Part shown: piece after piece, positions 16,950 through 26,693 of the stretch
How the letters are laid out: the number at the start of each line of letters is the position of its first letter
Position numbering within the stretch: position 1 is the first letter of the stretch
Assembly (NCBI RefSeq): GCF_011326755.1
Contig: NZ_JAAOIE010000004.1
Location: forward strand, 62,001 to 126,000
Source of the DNA: Cochlodiniinecator piscidefendens
Lineage (GTDB): Bacteria > Pseudomonadota > Alphaproteobacteria > Rhodobacterales > Rhodobacteraceae
Length of the DNA: 64,000 nucleotides
Direction: 5' to 3'
Notes under the pieces: model-generated
Told to the model about the DNA's origin: nothing
Database searches by the model: none
Seen by the model: the letters and a program-made list of their open reading frames with translations, nothing else
Position numbers and translations under genes: made by a program

Positions 16950-18263
16950 ATGTTGAACGTTCTGAAAAACAAACGCTTTCGCCATCTGTTTCTTGCTCAG
17001 ATCGTTGCGCTACTGGGTACGGGATTGGCAACAGTTGCCCTAGGTCTGTTGGCCTATGACATCGCCGGTGGGCAGGCCAGTTTGGTTTTGGGTGGCGTTT
17101 TCACCATTAAAATGATCGCCTATGTGGGCATTGCCCCCATTGCAGGTGCGTTTGCTGATCGCGTAGATCGCCGGAAACTCTTGGTTGGTCTCGACCTTAT
17201 TCGCGCATTCGTGGCGCTGGCACTGCCGTTCACAACGGATGTTTGGCAAATTTTTGGATTAATCTTTTTGCTACAGGCGGCCTCCGCTGGGTTTACGCCT
17301 ACGTTTCAGGCCACAATCCCGGATGTCCTTCCTGAAGAACAGGACTATACACGCGCCTTGTCCCTATCCCGTCTCGCCTATGATTTAGAAAGCTTGATCA
17401 CCCCAACGCTTGCGGCAATTCTATTAACCGTCTTTGCCTACAACGCCCTTTTCCTAGGAACCCTCGTGGGTTTTTTAGGATCCGCGTTGCTCATCATTTC
17501 CATCGCATTGCCAAACCCCAAGCCAAGCGCCCCACGCGGCATATACGACCGGACAACGCGCGGAATCCGCATTTATTTGGCCACACCGCGACTGCAGGGG
17601 TTGTTAGCTCTTTGCATGACAGTTGCAGCCGTTGCAGCGGTGGTGTTGGTCAATACAGTTGTATTGGTCCGGTCTGAGTTGGGGTTAAATAACAGCCATG
17701 TGGCTTATGCATTAGGCGCGTTTGGCGGCGGATCAATGATCGCAGCCTTTGCATTGCCCAAAGTCCTAGATCATACAACAGACCGCCTTGTGATGATTTC
17801 TGGATCCGTGTTGATGGTCTTTGCCTTGATTGGGCTTGCGCTAAATGGAGTGACATGGACTGCACTTTTAGCAACCTGGTTTTTTATCGGGCTAGGATAT
17901 TCGATAACACTCACGCCATCGGGGCGCTTATTACAACGTTCTGCCCATCCCGAAGATCGCCCCGCCGTTTATGCCGCGCAATTCGCATTATCGCACGCCT
18001 GTTGGTTAATTGCTTATCCTTTGTCGGGATGGGCACAAACTACACTTGGCAGCACACAAACCATGATCATTCTCGCGGCGATCGGCGCGGTTTCCTCAAT
18101 CGCGGCCATGCGGCTTTGGCCGACGGGTCAGCAACGTGAATTTTTGCATACGCATGACGACCTACCGGCGGACCACCCCCACCTCAAAGGAAGCGATGGA
18201 AACGCCCATTCCCACGCCTATGTCATCGATGAATACCACGCCTTCTGGCCAAAAAAGAGCTAA
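16950..18263 (+). CDS. MFS exporter with histidine-rich C-terminal tail (putative metal efflux)
   Basis: A 437-residue major facilitator protein with 12 predicted membrane segments; the loop after the second segment reads GAFADRVDRRKLL. The last 41 residues carry seven His in HTHDD, DHPH, NAHSHAY and EYHAF, a cytoplasmic tail of the kind seen in nickel exporter NreB and other metal carriers. Together with the preceding CsoR-type sensor this points to efflux of a transition metal (Cu, Ni or Co). Both genes fit one transcript from the operator at 16648. It converges with the sulfotransferase gene with a 4-base overlap. The metal cannot be chosen from sequence alone. Confidence 0.8.
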   Translation: MLNVLKNKRFRHLFLAQIVALLGTGLATVALGLLAYDIAGGQASLVLGGVFTIKMIAYVGIAPIAGAFADRVDRRKLLVGLDLIRAFVALALPFTTDVWQIFGLIFLLQAASAGFTPTFQATIPDVLPEEQDYTRALSLSRLAYDLESLITPTLAAILLTVFAYNALFLGTLVGFLGSALLIISIALPNPKPSAPRGIYDRTTRGIRIYLATPRLQGLLALCMTVAAVAAVVLVNTVVLVRSELGLNNSHVAYALGAFGGGSMIAAFALPKVLDHTTDRLVMISGSVLMVFALIGLALNGVTWTALLATWFFIGLGYSITLTPSGRLLQRSAHPEDRPAVYAAQFALSHACWLIAYPLSGWAQTTLGSTQTMIILAAIGAVSSIAAMRLWPTGQQREFLHTHDDLPADHPHLKGSDGNAHSHAYVIDEYHAFWPKKS

Positions 18264-18979
18264 GTTGACAATTTATACGCCGCGAGATGCTCGTAATGCC
18301 GCATCGCTTGGTCAGAGATGTTTTTGTAATCTTCAGACAGTTTTGGCAACGGCCCTTCTGCCCCAGCAAAACCAGTGCTTCGATGAACGGCACCATACCA
18401 ATGCGACGCCCACACCCCATCATCAACATGCCCTCCGGCAGGCCAGCGTAACATCCCAGCATCCCACGGCATTCCAATGGCTGCACATAGCGCCCTAAGT
18501 GTCCCTTCGGGATTGTCCCGGATATCATGAGAATCCACAACAATCGGCACCTGACCCGACGCCCTCACTTGGTCGAAAATTTCAGCCTGCTGAGGAAACC
18601 CAATATCATCAAGCGTCGGGTTTTCACGTTTAGCCGCATAACTCGAGATGACTCGCGCAGGATGACGGATGAGAAACACATTGGTCACATTAGACATCCA
18701 ACTGCGATCAATGTCTTTAATCATGTGGTGGGTCATGTGTTTTTGGTAAAAATAAGCTCTATCATGTAGATTAGAGCCTGTTAGTTGATCAATAACCTTA
18801 CGCGCATCCGTTTCACCATCGGCCAAAATTTCGTCATTCATCGGATGGATTAAGCCTGTTTTTTTCAAATAGGCTGCATAAAATGGTTCATCCCAAACAG
18901 CGCAATCCTGCCGCGCCCCAAAGGAATACATCATCGCCGTCGATAAATTACGCGGTCCAGACCACATAGCAATTTTCAT
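18260..18979 (-). CDS. Sulfotransferase-like P-loop protein
   Basis: A 239-residue protein whose start MKIAMWSGPRNLSTAMMYSF carries the 5'-phosphosulphate-binding P-loop of the sulfotransferase fold, with a second PAPS-type element at NVFLIRHPARVISSY. It could transfer sulphate from PAPS to an unknown acceptor, or be a related P-loop enzyme with changed activity. Its start overlaps the end of the class IV aminotransferase gene by 4 bases, so the two are translationally coupled and probably act on one pathway. It converges with the MFS gene. Confidence 0.75.
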   Translation of the reverse strand: MKIAMWSGPRNLSTAMMYSFGARQDCAVWDEPFYAAYLKKTGLIHPMNDEILADGETDARKVIDQLTGSNLHDRAYFYQKHMTHHMIKDIDRSWMSNVTNVFLIRHPARVISSYAAKRENPTLDDIGFPQQAEIFDQVRASGQVPIVVDSHDIRDNPEGTLRALCAAIGMPWDAGMLRWPAGGHVDDGVWASHWYGAVHRSTGFAGAEGPLPKLSEDYKNISDQAMRHYEHLAAYKLST

Positions 18980-19887
18980 TTTGCCACCTCATCTGCAACC
19001 AACGCTTTATAGAGCGCGCGAATGCGTTCGGTCACCGGGCCCATTTTTCCCGCCCCGATAACACGGCCATCGATTTCCCCAACGGGGGTTTGCGCCCCAA
19101 ATGTCCCGGTCAAAAAGGCTTCGTCAGCGCCGTAAGTATCCACCAAAGAATAGTTACGCTCAAACACTGGGATACCATCTGCACGGCAAACGTCGATCAC
19201 CTTCTGACGTGTAATACCATTCATGCAGTAATCACCGGTCGAGGTCCAAACCGCACCTTTGCGCACGATGAAAAAGTTGCACGCATTTGTTGTGTTCACA
19301 AACCCATTGATATCCAGCATCAGCCCCTCATCTGCACCTGATTTTTCTGCGGCGATGCAGGCCAAAATGCAGTTCAGCTTGGAATGCGAATTTAACTTTG
19401 GGTCCTGGGTCATCGGCAATCCACGCAAATGTGGAACAGTGGCCAAATTGATCGGGCGGGGAATTTTGGGCGTCGAATGTTCCATGATGATCACCATGGT
19501 CGGGCCGGATTGTGACAATGACGGATGCTGAAACGGTTTTACCTTAACGCCGCGCGTGATCATCAGACGCGCGTGGCAATCTGAATGCATTTCATTCGCT
19601 GCGCGGGTTGCCTCAATCGCTGCTATGACACCTGCGCGGTCTAGACCGATATCCAGATCAATCGCCTTAGCGGCCTCAAACAAACGATCCATATGTTCAT
19701 CAAGAAACGCCCAAACACCGTCATATAGGCGCAAACCTTCCCAAACGCCATCGCCCAACATAAACCCGCTGTCATAAACGCTTACTGTTGCTTCTGATCG
19801 CGGCACAATTTTACCATTCACATAGATCAATATGCTTTCGTTTCTAACGTCTTCTTCAGCGGCGTGAGTGGTCACATGTTCGGTCAT
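18976..19887 (-). CDS. Class IV aminotransferase (branched-chain/D-amino-acid type)
   Basis: A fold-type IV PLP enzyme of 303 residues. The start at 19887 (MTEHVTTHAAEE) is preceded by CGGAGGATAAG; the longer frame to 19974 has no support. It shows YVNGKIVPRSEATVSVYDSG, FMLGDGVWEGLRLYDG, the PLP lysine region KLNSHSKLNC, and TTNACNFFIV with GITRQKVIDV downstream. Members of this class include IlvE, D-alanine aminotransferase and aminodeoxychorismate lyase; the sequence does not separate them. It overlaps the sulfotransferase-like gene by 4 bases. A second class IV enzyme is encoded at 55060. Confidence 0.88.
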   Translation of the reverse strand: MTEHVTTHAAEEDVRNESILIYVNGKIVPRSEATVSVYDSGFMLGDGVWEGLRLYDGVWAFLDEHMDRLFEAAKAIDLDIGLDRAGVIAAIEATRAANEMHSDCHARLMITRGVKVKPFQHPSLSQSGPTMVIIMEHSTPKIPRPINLATVPHLRGLPMTQDPKLNSHSKLNCILACIAAEKSGADEGLMLDINGFVNTTNACNFFIVRKGAVWTSTGDYCMNGITRQKVIDVCRADGIPVFERNYSLVDTYGADEAFLTGTFGAQTPVGEIDGRVIGAGKMGPVTERIRALYKALVADEVAK

Positions 19888-20031
19888 CTTATCCTCCGTT
19901 TCCGGGACGATAGGCGGCGAATTTAAAGAGGCCAAGCAGTAAATTGCCTTCACCAATGCGTGAAGGATGCGCAACGAACTTGCCGCCGCTCACTTGTCCG
20001 TGCAACCTCCCTAAAGAAAAGGAGATTCACG

Positions 20032-20697
20032 ATGGTCAAAGCGTACGAAGACGCCAAATCACTATTGCTCGCCGCTGCGATTTTTGTGGGGCTTGCACTT
20101 ACCTGCACAGCAGCGTCAGCCCAAAACCGCGACACAGCCGTGTTTGCAGGCGGTTGTTTCTGGTGTGTTGAATCAGATTTCGAAAGCGTGACAGGCGTTA
20201 TCGAGGGTGTTTCAGGCTTTACCGGCGGTAACACAGAAAACCCGACCTACCGGGATGTCACCAGAGGCGGTACAGGGCATTTCGAAGCTGTCGAAATCAC
20301 CTATAACCCCAATCAGGTCAGCTACGAACAATTACTGCACTTGTTCTTCCGCTCTGTTGATCCGACAGATGCGGGTGGTCAGTTCTGCGATCGTGGTGAC
20401 AGCTACCGCACTGCAATCTTTTACACGAATGAAGCACAGCGCACCGCCGCTGAAGCCGCCAAAGCCCAGGCCGAGCGTGATTTAGGCCAACGTATTGTTA
20501 CGCCTATTCTGCCGTTTACAGCATTTTATGCCGCCGATAACGCGCACCAAGATTACTACCAGGGCCGTAGTCGCGTCATCACTCGTTTTGGGATAAAACG
20601 TCAATCCGAAGCTTACGCGCTATACCGTGATGCCTGTGGTCGCGATACGCGTGTTTCCCAATTGTGGGGCAATGCTGCGCCATTTGCTGATCACTGA
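20032..20697 (+). CDS. msrA: Peptide-methionine (S)-S-oxide reductase, exported
   Basis: Repairs oxidised methionine in proteins. The start at 20032 (after AAAAGGAGATT) gives a Sec signal peptide ending TAASAQ, so this is a periplasmic MsrA. The active-site block is [15 protein letters not shown] with the catalytic Cys in GCFW, and [20 protein letters not shown] follows. The C-terminal DACGRD Cys may be the resolving residue. The 221-residue length includes the leader. No MsrB domain is fused, and none is seen nearby. It ends in a 7-base overlap with the convergent ribokinase-like gene. Confidence 0.93.
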   Translation: MVKAYEDAKSLLLAAAIFVGLALTCTAASAQNRDTAVFAGGCFWCVESDFESVTGVIEGVSGFTGGNTENPTYRDVTRGGTGHFEAVEITYNPNQVSYEQLLHLFFRSVDPTDAGGQFCDRGDSYRTAIFYTNEAQRTAAEAAKAQAERDLGQRIVTPILPFTAFYAADNAHQDYYQGRSRVITRFGIKRQSEAYALYRDACGRDTRVSQLWGNAAPFADH

Positions 20698-21569
20698 TCG
20701 TCTAGAAACGCTTCAACTTCAGCCATAGACGGGATCGCATCTGCGGTCCCGTGACGCGTTACCTTAATCGCGCTTGCTGCGGATGCAATTTGCATAGCAT
20801 CGGGCGTGCTTCGCCCTTGATCCAAACCCGCTGCGACATAACCCGCAAATGTATCGCCTGCCCCAGTTGTATCAACAGGCGTGACAGAGAACGCTGAAAC
20901 TTCGGCAGATTTACCGTTTTTCAGATCAAACCATTCAGCCCCAGCGCTGCCTTTGGTCAAAACAATTTCAGGAACAGGAACCGACGCAAGGTCCGTGTTT
21001 AACGCTGCACAAAGCTGTTCGGCCTCAACCTCATTTAAAGCCAATACCGTTGTAAATGGCAGCATCTCGGTCGCTGCATCCACGTCAAATGGCGCAGCAG
21101 AATACATAACGCGCATCCCCAATTCTTGGGCAATCTTTGCCGCAAAAACCTGATGAGATGTTTCATTTTGCAGGATCAAAACATCGCCGCTTTGCCCTTG
21201 AGACAGCGCAGATCGAATGTTTTCTTCGGATTGAACAATATTTGCACCCTGAAACAAAACGATGGCATTTTCTGCACCGGGATCGACATTGATGATCGCA
21301 TGCCCCGTGGGTGCTGAAACCTCAGAAACATGATCAACATCAACGCCATAACCTTCAATACGATCTTTGGCCCACTGTCCATCGGCGCCGACAGCACCGA
21401 TATGTATAACCAACGCACCGGCTTTTGCCGCCGCTACAGATTGATTTGCGCCCTTTCCGCCTAAACCGGTTTGCAATTCATGCGCCGCAAGCGTTTCCCC
21501 CGGATGCGGCAAATGCGGCACCCGGTAGACATGATCAGCGTTAATAGACCCCAGACAGAATATCGTCAT
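20691..21569 (-). CDS. PfkB-family sugar kinase, ribokinase-like
   Basis: A 292-residue PfkB kinase. It starts at 21569 ([17 protein letters not shown]), overlapping the maeB stop by 4 bases as ATGA. The family signatures are present: [17 protein letters not shown] near the N-terminus and [19 protein letters not shown] with the catalytic Asp near the C-terminus. The G-GKGANQ motif favours ribokinase or a close nucleoside-kinase relative. There is no ribose transporter or deoxyribose gene nearby. Translational coupling to maeB is unusual and may only reflect compaction. Confidence 0.87.
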   Translation of the reverse strand: MTIFCLGSINADHVYRVPHLPHPGETLAAHELQTGLGGKGANQSVAAAKAGALVIHIGAVGADGQWAKDRIEGYGVDVDHVSEVSAPTGHAIINVDPGAENAIVLFQGANIVQSEENIRSALSQGQSGDVLILQNETSHQVFAAKIAQELGMRVMYSAAPFDVDAATEMLPFTTVLALNEVEAEQLCAALNTDLASVPVPEIVLTKGSAGAEWFDLKNGKSAEVSAFSVTPVDTTGAGDTFAGYVAAGLDQGRSTPDAMQIASAASAIKVTRHGTADAIPSMAEVEAFLDDQ

Positions 21570-23827
21570 TTGCCAACCTGGTTTGCAGCCAAGATTGCCA
21601 TGTTCAAAATGTCGTTGGCCGTTGCCACGGTTGAACACAACTGAATGGGTTTATCGATACCCGTCAAAATTGGCCCGATCACAGTCGCATCCGCCATTTC
21701 CTGCATCAGTTTTACGGAAATAGAGGCCGAGTGACGTGCCGGCATGACCAAAACATTGGCAGGTGCCGTCAAACGTGAAAATGGGTATTGCGCCATAGCT
21801 TGCATGTTCATGGCAACATCAACTGTCATTTCGCCTTCGAATTCGAAATCTACACCGCGTTGTTCTAGCACACCCGGCGCAAGGTGCATTTTGTGGGAAC
21901 GCTCTGTGTCAGGGTACCCAAAGGTCGAAAAGCTCACGAATGCAACGCGCGGCTCAAGCCCCAAGGCACGCGCAACGGCAGCGCCGCTTTCAGCGATATT
22001 TGCCAAATCTTCGGGCTCTGGCCATTCGTGCACCAGCGTATCACCAATCAGAACAATACGGCCATTGTGCAAAACGGCTGTGATCCCGACAGACCCGGTT
22101 TCAGCAGTTGCATCGAATACGTGATTGATCAGTTTCAGCACGTTCGCAGATTTACGTGTCGCCCCGGTAACCATCCCATCCGCGTGACCATGCGCCAGCA
22201 TGAGTGACGCAAAAACATGGCGATCCCGTGCTGCCAGACGGTGGATATCGCCACGGTCGAATCCGTTACGCTGCAACCGCTTATAAAGAAACGATTTGTA
22301 GTCAGACAGATATTCGGTTTTCGCCGCATTGGTGACTTCGATTTCTGCAATCGCATCTGACAGCCCAGCGCGGGTAAGTTTTTCTGCGACATCCTCATCG
22401 CGGCCAATGACAACAGCCTGCCCCAAACCCGAACGCTGATAATTGACAGCTGCCCGCAATACACGCGGATCGTCACCTTCTGCAAAGACCATACGCGCTT
22501 GCGCCGCTTTTGCGCGCGCATGAATACCGCGAAGGATCGACGCGGTCGGATCCATTCTTTCTTTTAGACTGGCTTCATACCCTGCCATATCGATAATCGG
22601 ACGCCGTGCAACACCAGTATCCATACCCGCCTGTGCTACAGCCGTTGGAATTGTGTAAATCAATCGTGGATCAAACGGCGTGGGGATAATGTAATCCCGG
22701 CCAAACGCCAACTTGCGCCCATAAGCCATATCAACTTCGTCAGGAACATCTTCTCGGGCCAGCTCTGCCAATGCGTTGGCACATGCAATTTTCATTTCAT
22801 CGTTGATCGCGCGCGCATGAATATCCAACGCACCCCGGAACAAATAAGGAAAGCCCAGAACGTTATTCACCTGATTAGGATAATCAGACCGACCCGTCGC
22901 CACAATCGCATCTTCGCGAACGGCGTGCGCCTCTTCCGGTGTGATTTCAGGATCCGGGTTTGCCATTGCAAAAATAACCGGATCTTTTGCCATTCCGGCA
23001 ACCATTTCAGGGGTAACTGCACCTTTGGCAGACACGCCAAGGAAAACATCCGCGCCTTCCATCGCTTCTTCGAGGCTGCGCAGTTCGGTTGTTACCGCGT
23101 GGGCAGATTTCCATTGGTTCATACCTTCGGTACGGCCCTGATAAATCACACCTTTGGTATCACACACGATACAGTTTTCGTGCCGCGCACCCATAGATTT
23201 CAGCAGTTCGATACATGCGATACCCGCAGCGCCCGCACCATTAAGAACAATCCGGCAATCTTCGATCTTTTTGCCCGAAATATGCAGCGCATTGATCAAT
23301 CCCGCCGCGCAAATCACCGCTGTACCGTGCTGGTCATCGTGGAACACGGGAATGTCCATGATTTCCTTTAGGCGCTGTTCAATGATGAAACATTCAGGCG
23401 CTTTGATATCCTCAAGGTTTATCCCGCCAAAGCTCGGCCCCATCAGTTTTACCGCATTGATGAATTCATCCGCATCCTCGGTATCCAACTCAAGGTCGAT
23501 GGAATTCACATCTGCAAACCGTTTGAACAGAACGGATTTACCTTCCATCACCGGCTTTGACGCCAAAGCGCCCAGATTGCCCAGTCCCAAAACGGCTGTG
23601 CCGTTTGAAATCACCGCGACCATGTTGCCCTTGGTTGTGTAGTCATACGCACACTCAGGGTTTGCTGCGATCGCTTCGCATGGAACCGCGACGCCCGGGC
23701 TATATGCCAACGACAGATCGCGTTGGGTTGTCATCGGCTTGCTGGCCGTGATTTCGTATTTGCCGGGTTTTGGCTCCAGATGATATGCGAGAGCTTCTTC
23801 TGAGGTAACTTTATTATTGCTAGACAT
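21566..23827 (-). CDS. maeB: NADP-dependent malic enzyme with phosphotransacetylase-like C-terminus
   Basis: Decarboxylates malate to pyruvate with NADPH formation. The 753-residue protein is the two-part MaeB form. Residues 1 to about 430 are the malic enzyme (LAYSPGVAVPCEAI, VFHDDQHGTAVICAAGL, VLNGAGAAGIACIELL), and from about 430 to the end there is a phosphotransacetylase-like domain (MVFAEGDDPRVLRAAV, GMVTGATRKSANVL), generally regulatory rather than catalytic in this family. I use the ATG at 23827 (MSSNNKVTSEEAL). The gene is divergent from mutS across about 180 bases. Confidence 0.95.
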   Translation of the reverse strand: MSSNNKVTSEEALAYHLEPKPGKYEITASKPMTTQRDLSLAYSPGVAVPCEAIAANPECAYDYTTKGNMVAVISNGTAVLGLGNLGALASKPVMEGKSVLFKRFADVNSIDLELDTEDADEFINAVKLMGPSFGGINLEDIKAPECFIIEQRLKEIMDIPVFHDDQHGTAVICAAGLINALHISGKKIEDCRIVLNGAGAAGIACIELLKSMGARHENCIVCDTKGVIYQGRTEGMNQWKSAHAVTTELRSLEEAMEGADVFLGVSAKGAVTPEMVAGMAKDPVIFAMANPDPEITPEEAHAVREDAIVATGRSDYPNQVNNVLGFPYLFRGALDIHARAINDEMKIACANALAELAREDVPDEVDMAYGRKLAFGRDYIIPTPFDPRLIYTIPTAVAQAGMDTGVARRPIIDMAGYEASLKERMDPTASILRGIHARAKAAQARMVFAEGDDPRVLRAAVNYQRSGLGQAVVIGRDEDVAEKLTRAGLSDAIAEIEVTNAAKTEYLSDYKSFLYKRLQRNGFDRGDIHRLAARDRHVFASLMLAHGHADGMVTGATRKSANVLKLINHVFDATAETGSVGITAVLHNGRIVLIGDTLVHEWPEPEDLANIAESGAAVARALGLEPRVAFVSFSTFGYPDTERSHKMHLAPGVLEQRGVDFEFEGEMTVDVAMNMQAMAQYPFSRLTAPANVLVMPARHSASISVKLMQEMADATVIGPILTGIDKPIQLCSTVATANDILNMAILAANQVGK

Positions 23828-24009
23828 GCTGTCGGTGGCCTTGAGTGTATGAGTGCGGACGTCAGACAAACCTATATTAGTTTTTGTCGCATGCAACACG
23901 CAGATTGCCGCTGGCAGGGTGAAGTTTTTGCTTTGGCGCTATCCAAAGCCTTTCACTTTCCCCCCGGCAATGGGATAGAAAGGGACAAATTACGAATAGG
24001 AATACCCCA

Positions 24010-26661
24010 ATGGTGAAAACAGCAGGCACCGGCATCACCCCGATGATGGCGCAGTTTCTTGAGATCAAGGAAGATCACAAAGACGACCTGCTGTTTTACC
24101 GTATGGGCGATTTCTATGAGATGTTTTTTGAAGATGCAGTAAACGCCGCCCAGGCATTAGATATTGCGCTGACAAAGCGCGGCAAACATCTGGGCGAAGA
24201 CATTCCGATGTGCGGCGTGCCCGTGCATTCCGCCGAGGGGTATTTTCTAACCCTCATTCGCAAAGGGTTTCGGGTCGCCGTTTGTGAACAACTCGAAAGC
24301 CCAGCAGAAGCGAAAAAGCGTGGCGGCAAATCTGTCGTAAAACGCGGCGTCGTGCGACTAGTGACGCCGGGCACTTTGACCGAAGATTCTTTGCTCGAAG
24401 CGCGGCGTCATAATTTTCTCGCGGCGTTTACTGAAGTGCGTGATCAGGGGGCGTTGGCGTGGGTTGATATATCAACTGGCGCGTTTCATGTGATGCCATG
24501 TAATCGCGTGCGATTAGGCCCGGAACTGGCCCGCCTCGCCCCACGTGAACTGCTCCTCATGGCAGAAAAAGAGACTGAATTCTTCGATTTAGTCTCTGAT
24601 TTAGGCATTTCCAGCACGCCACTGTCGCGCGCGAGCTTTGACAGTACATCAGCTGAAAAACGCCTAACTGATATCTTTAATGTCAGCACCCTTGATGCCT
24701 TTGGCCAATTTAGCCGTGCAGAGCTTTCGGCCTTAGGCGCAGTGGTTGAATACCTAGACATCACACAAAAAGGGAAGCTACCGCTTTTGCGCCCTCCGCA
24801 GCGGGAAAATGCGGGTGGTGTCATGCAGATTGATGCCGCCACACGACGCAACCTTGAAATCACGCACGCACTTTCTGGTGGTCGGGAAGGCTCGCTCATT
24901 GCCGCGATTGATCGCACTGTAACCGCAGGTGGTGCGCGGACATTGGAACGACGGCTTTCTTCGCCTTCGATGGATCTTCCTTTAATCATGTCCCGCCATG
25001 ACGCGATTGAGACCTTCATCGAGAACCGCGCATTGACACAAGACGTGCGTGAATCCCTGAAAAAATCGCCCGACATGGACCGCGCGATGTCTCGATTGGC
25101 GTTGGATCGTGCCGGGCCACGTGATCTAACAGCAATCCGCAACGGTTTAACCCAAGCTTTGCAAATTTCTGAGGCATTGACCAAAGTAACGCTGCCACCT
25201 TTGCTGCAATCCAGCGCGGATAAGTTACTTGGCCATGACACATTACTTGATCTGTTGGAAAATGCGCTGGTCGCTGAACCACCGATGTTGGTGCGCGATG
25301 GCGGCTTTATTGCACCGGGATACGATGCCGGTTTGGACGAAGCACGCAAATTGCGCGATGAAGGCCGCAGCGTCATCGCAGCGATGCAAACCCAGTTTTC
25401 CGAAATTACGGGCATTCCGTCGATCAAGATCAAGCACAATAATGTCTTGGGTTACTTTATCGAAACCACAGCGACCCACGCTGAAAAAATGCTATCGGCA
25501 CCTTTGTCTGATACGTTCATTCATCGTCAAACCACAGCCAATGCTGTTCGGTTTACCACCGTTGAACTCTCAGAAATGGAAACCCGGATTTTAAACGCTG
25601 GAAACCAAGCACAAGAGATCGAAAAAGGGCTCTATTCCGGCCTAAAAGACTCTATTTTGGCCCAAGCAGGCCCTATACACGAAGCCGCAAGATCCCTGTC
25701 TGAAATAGATTTATCCACTAGTTTCGCCGACATCGTACTCGGTGAAAACTGGGTCAGACCCAAGGTCGACAATAGTCGGCATTTCGCGATCTCTGGCGGG
25801 CGTCATCCGGTTGTTGAACAAGCCCTTCGTAAACAGGGGGCGCAGCCCTTTATCGCCAATGACTGCGCCTTTGAAACCGAAGACGGCGCAAGCGTTTGGT
25901 TGCTAACTGGGCCGAACATGGCGGGTAAATCAACCTTCCTTCGTCAAAACGCCCTGATTGCGCTATTAGCGCAGGCCGGCAGCTACGTTCCAGCGCACGA
26001 CGCCCATATTGGTCTCGTGTCACAGTTGTTCAGCCGGGTTGGCGCGTCCGATGATCTGGCGCGTGGACGATCCACATTTATGGTCGAAATGGTGGAAACC
26101 GCCGCAATTTTGAACCAAGCAGACGACCGCGCCTTTGTGATCCTCGATGAAATCGGCCGCGGCACCGCAACATATGATGGGCTTTCGATTGCTTGGGCAA
26201 CGTTGGAACATCTTCATGATACCAACGCCTGCCGCGCGTTGTTCGCCACGCACTACCACGAACTGACCCAATTGGCCGACAAACTGAAAGGCGTCGAAAA
26301 CGCCACCGTGTCGGTCAAAGAATGGGAAGGCGAAGTCATTTTCCTTCACGAAGTGAAAAAAGGCGCCGCAGATCGGTCATACGGTGTGCAGGTTGCGCGG
26401 CTTGCTGGTCTTCCGACAGCGGTTGTTGATCGCGCGCGTGTTGTTCTGGAAGCGCTGGAAAAAGGCGAACGCGAAGGTGGCAATCGTCAAAAGGCATTGA
26501 TTGACGATCTGCCGCTATTTTCTATGGCTGCAGCCCCTGCCCCAACACCATCACAACCCTCTGTTGTTGAGGATGCGTTATCTGAAATTCACCCAGATGA
26601 ACTCAGCCCCCGTGAGGCATTGCAAATCTTGTATGATCTCAAAGAAAAAGCGCGCCATTAA
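24010..26661 (+). CDS. mutS: DNA mismatch repair protein MutS
   Basis: Recognises mismatches and recruits MutL. The 883-residue product shows the mismatch-reading motif LLFYRMGDFYEMFFEDA (Phe-x-Glu) near residue 30, connector and lever domains, and a C-terminal ABC-type ATPase with Walker A LLTGPNMAGKSTFLRQ, the FMVEMVET segment, Walker B VILDEIGRGTATYDG and the FATHYHEL switch. The ATG at 24010 lies in GAATACCCCAATG, so the ribosome site is weak. The stop codon lies inside the terminator hairpin shared with grpE. Confidence 0.97.
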   Translation: MVKTAGTGITPMMAQFLEIKEDHKDDLLFYRMGDFYEMFFEDAVNAAQALDIALTKRGKHLGEDIPMCGVPVHSAEGYFLTLIRKGFRVAVCEQLESPAEAKKRGGKSVVKRGVVRLVTPGTLTEDSLLEARRHNFLAAFTEVRDQGALAWVDISTGAFHVMPCNRVRLGPELARLAPRELLLMAEKETEFFDLVSDLGISSTPLSRASFDSTSAEKRLTDIFNVSTLDAFGQFSRAELSALGAVVEYLDITQKGKLPLLRPPQRENAGGVMQIDAATRRNLEITHALSGGREGSLIAAIDRTVTAGGARTLERRLSSPSMDLPLIMSRHDAIETFIENRALTQDVRESLKKSPDMDRAMSRLALDRAGPRDLTAIRNGLTQALQISEALTKVTLPPLLQSSADKLLGHDTLLDLLENALVAEPPMLVRDGGFIAPGYDAGLDEARKLRDEGRSVIAAMQTQFSEITGIPSIKIKHNNVLGYFIETTATHAEKMLSAPLSDTFIHRQTTANAVRFTTVELSEMETRILNAGNQAQEIEKGLYSGLKDSILAQAGPIHEAARSLSEIDLSTSFADIVLGENWVRPKVDNSRHFAISGGRHPVVEQALRKQGAQPFIANDCAFETEDGASVWLLTGPNMAGKSTFLRQNALIALLAQAGSYVPAHDAHIGLVSQLFSRVGASDDLARGRSTFMVEMVETAAILNQADDRAFVILDEIGRGTATYDGLSIAWATLEHLHDTNACRALFATHYHELTQLADKLKGVENATVSVKEWEGEVIFLHEVKKGAADRSYGVQVARLAGLPTAVVDRARVVLEALEKGEREGGNRQKALIDDLPLFSMAAAPAPTPSQPSVVEDALSEIHPDELSPREALQILYDLKEKARH

Positions 26662-26674
26662 CTGACGCGCTTTT
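26646..26674. terminator. Terminator between mutS and grpE
   Basis: AAAAGCGCG (26646-26654) pairs perfectly with CGCGCTTTT (26666-26674). The A-run and T-run make it usable from both sides of this convergent pair, and it covers the mutS stop codon. Confidence 0.75.
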
Positions 26675-26693
26675 CCGCAAAATACTTAGCAAT

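Noticed and set aside
22817-23371. A 184-codon plus-strand open frame
   Set aside because: It is antisense to maeB with low-complexity His/Arg composition and no recognisable motif.
24486-25439. A 317-codon minus-strand open frame
   Set aside because: It lies entirely within mutS, is rich in Ser/Arg and shows no domain, as expected of an antisense frame of a real gene.
25711-25719. DnaA-box-like TTATCCACT
   Set aside because: A single site with one mismatch inside mutS, far from the origin cluster.
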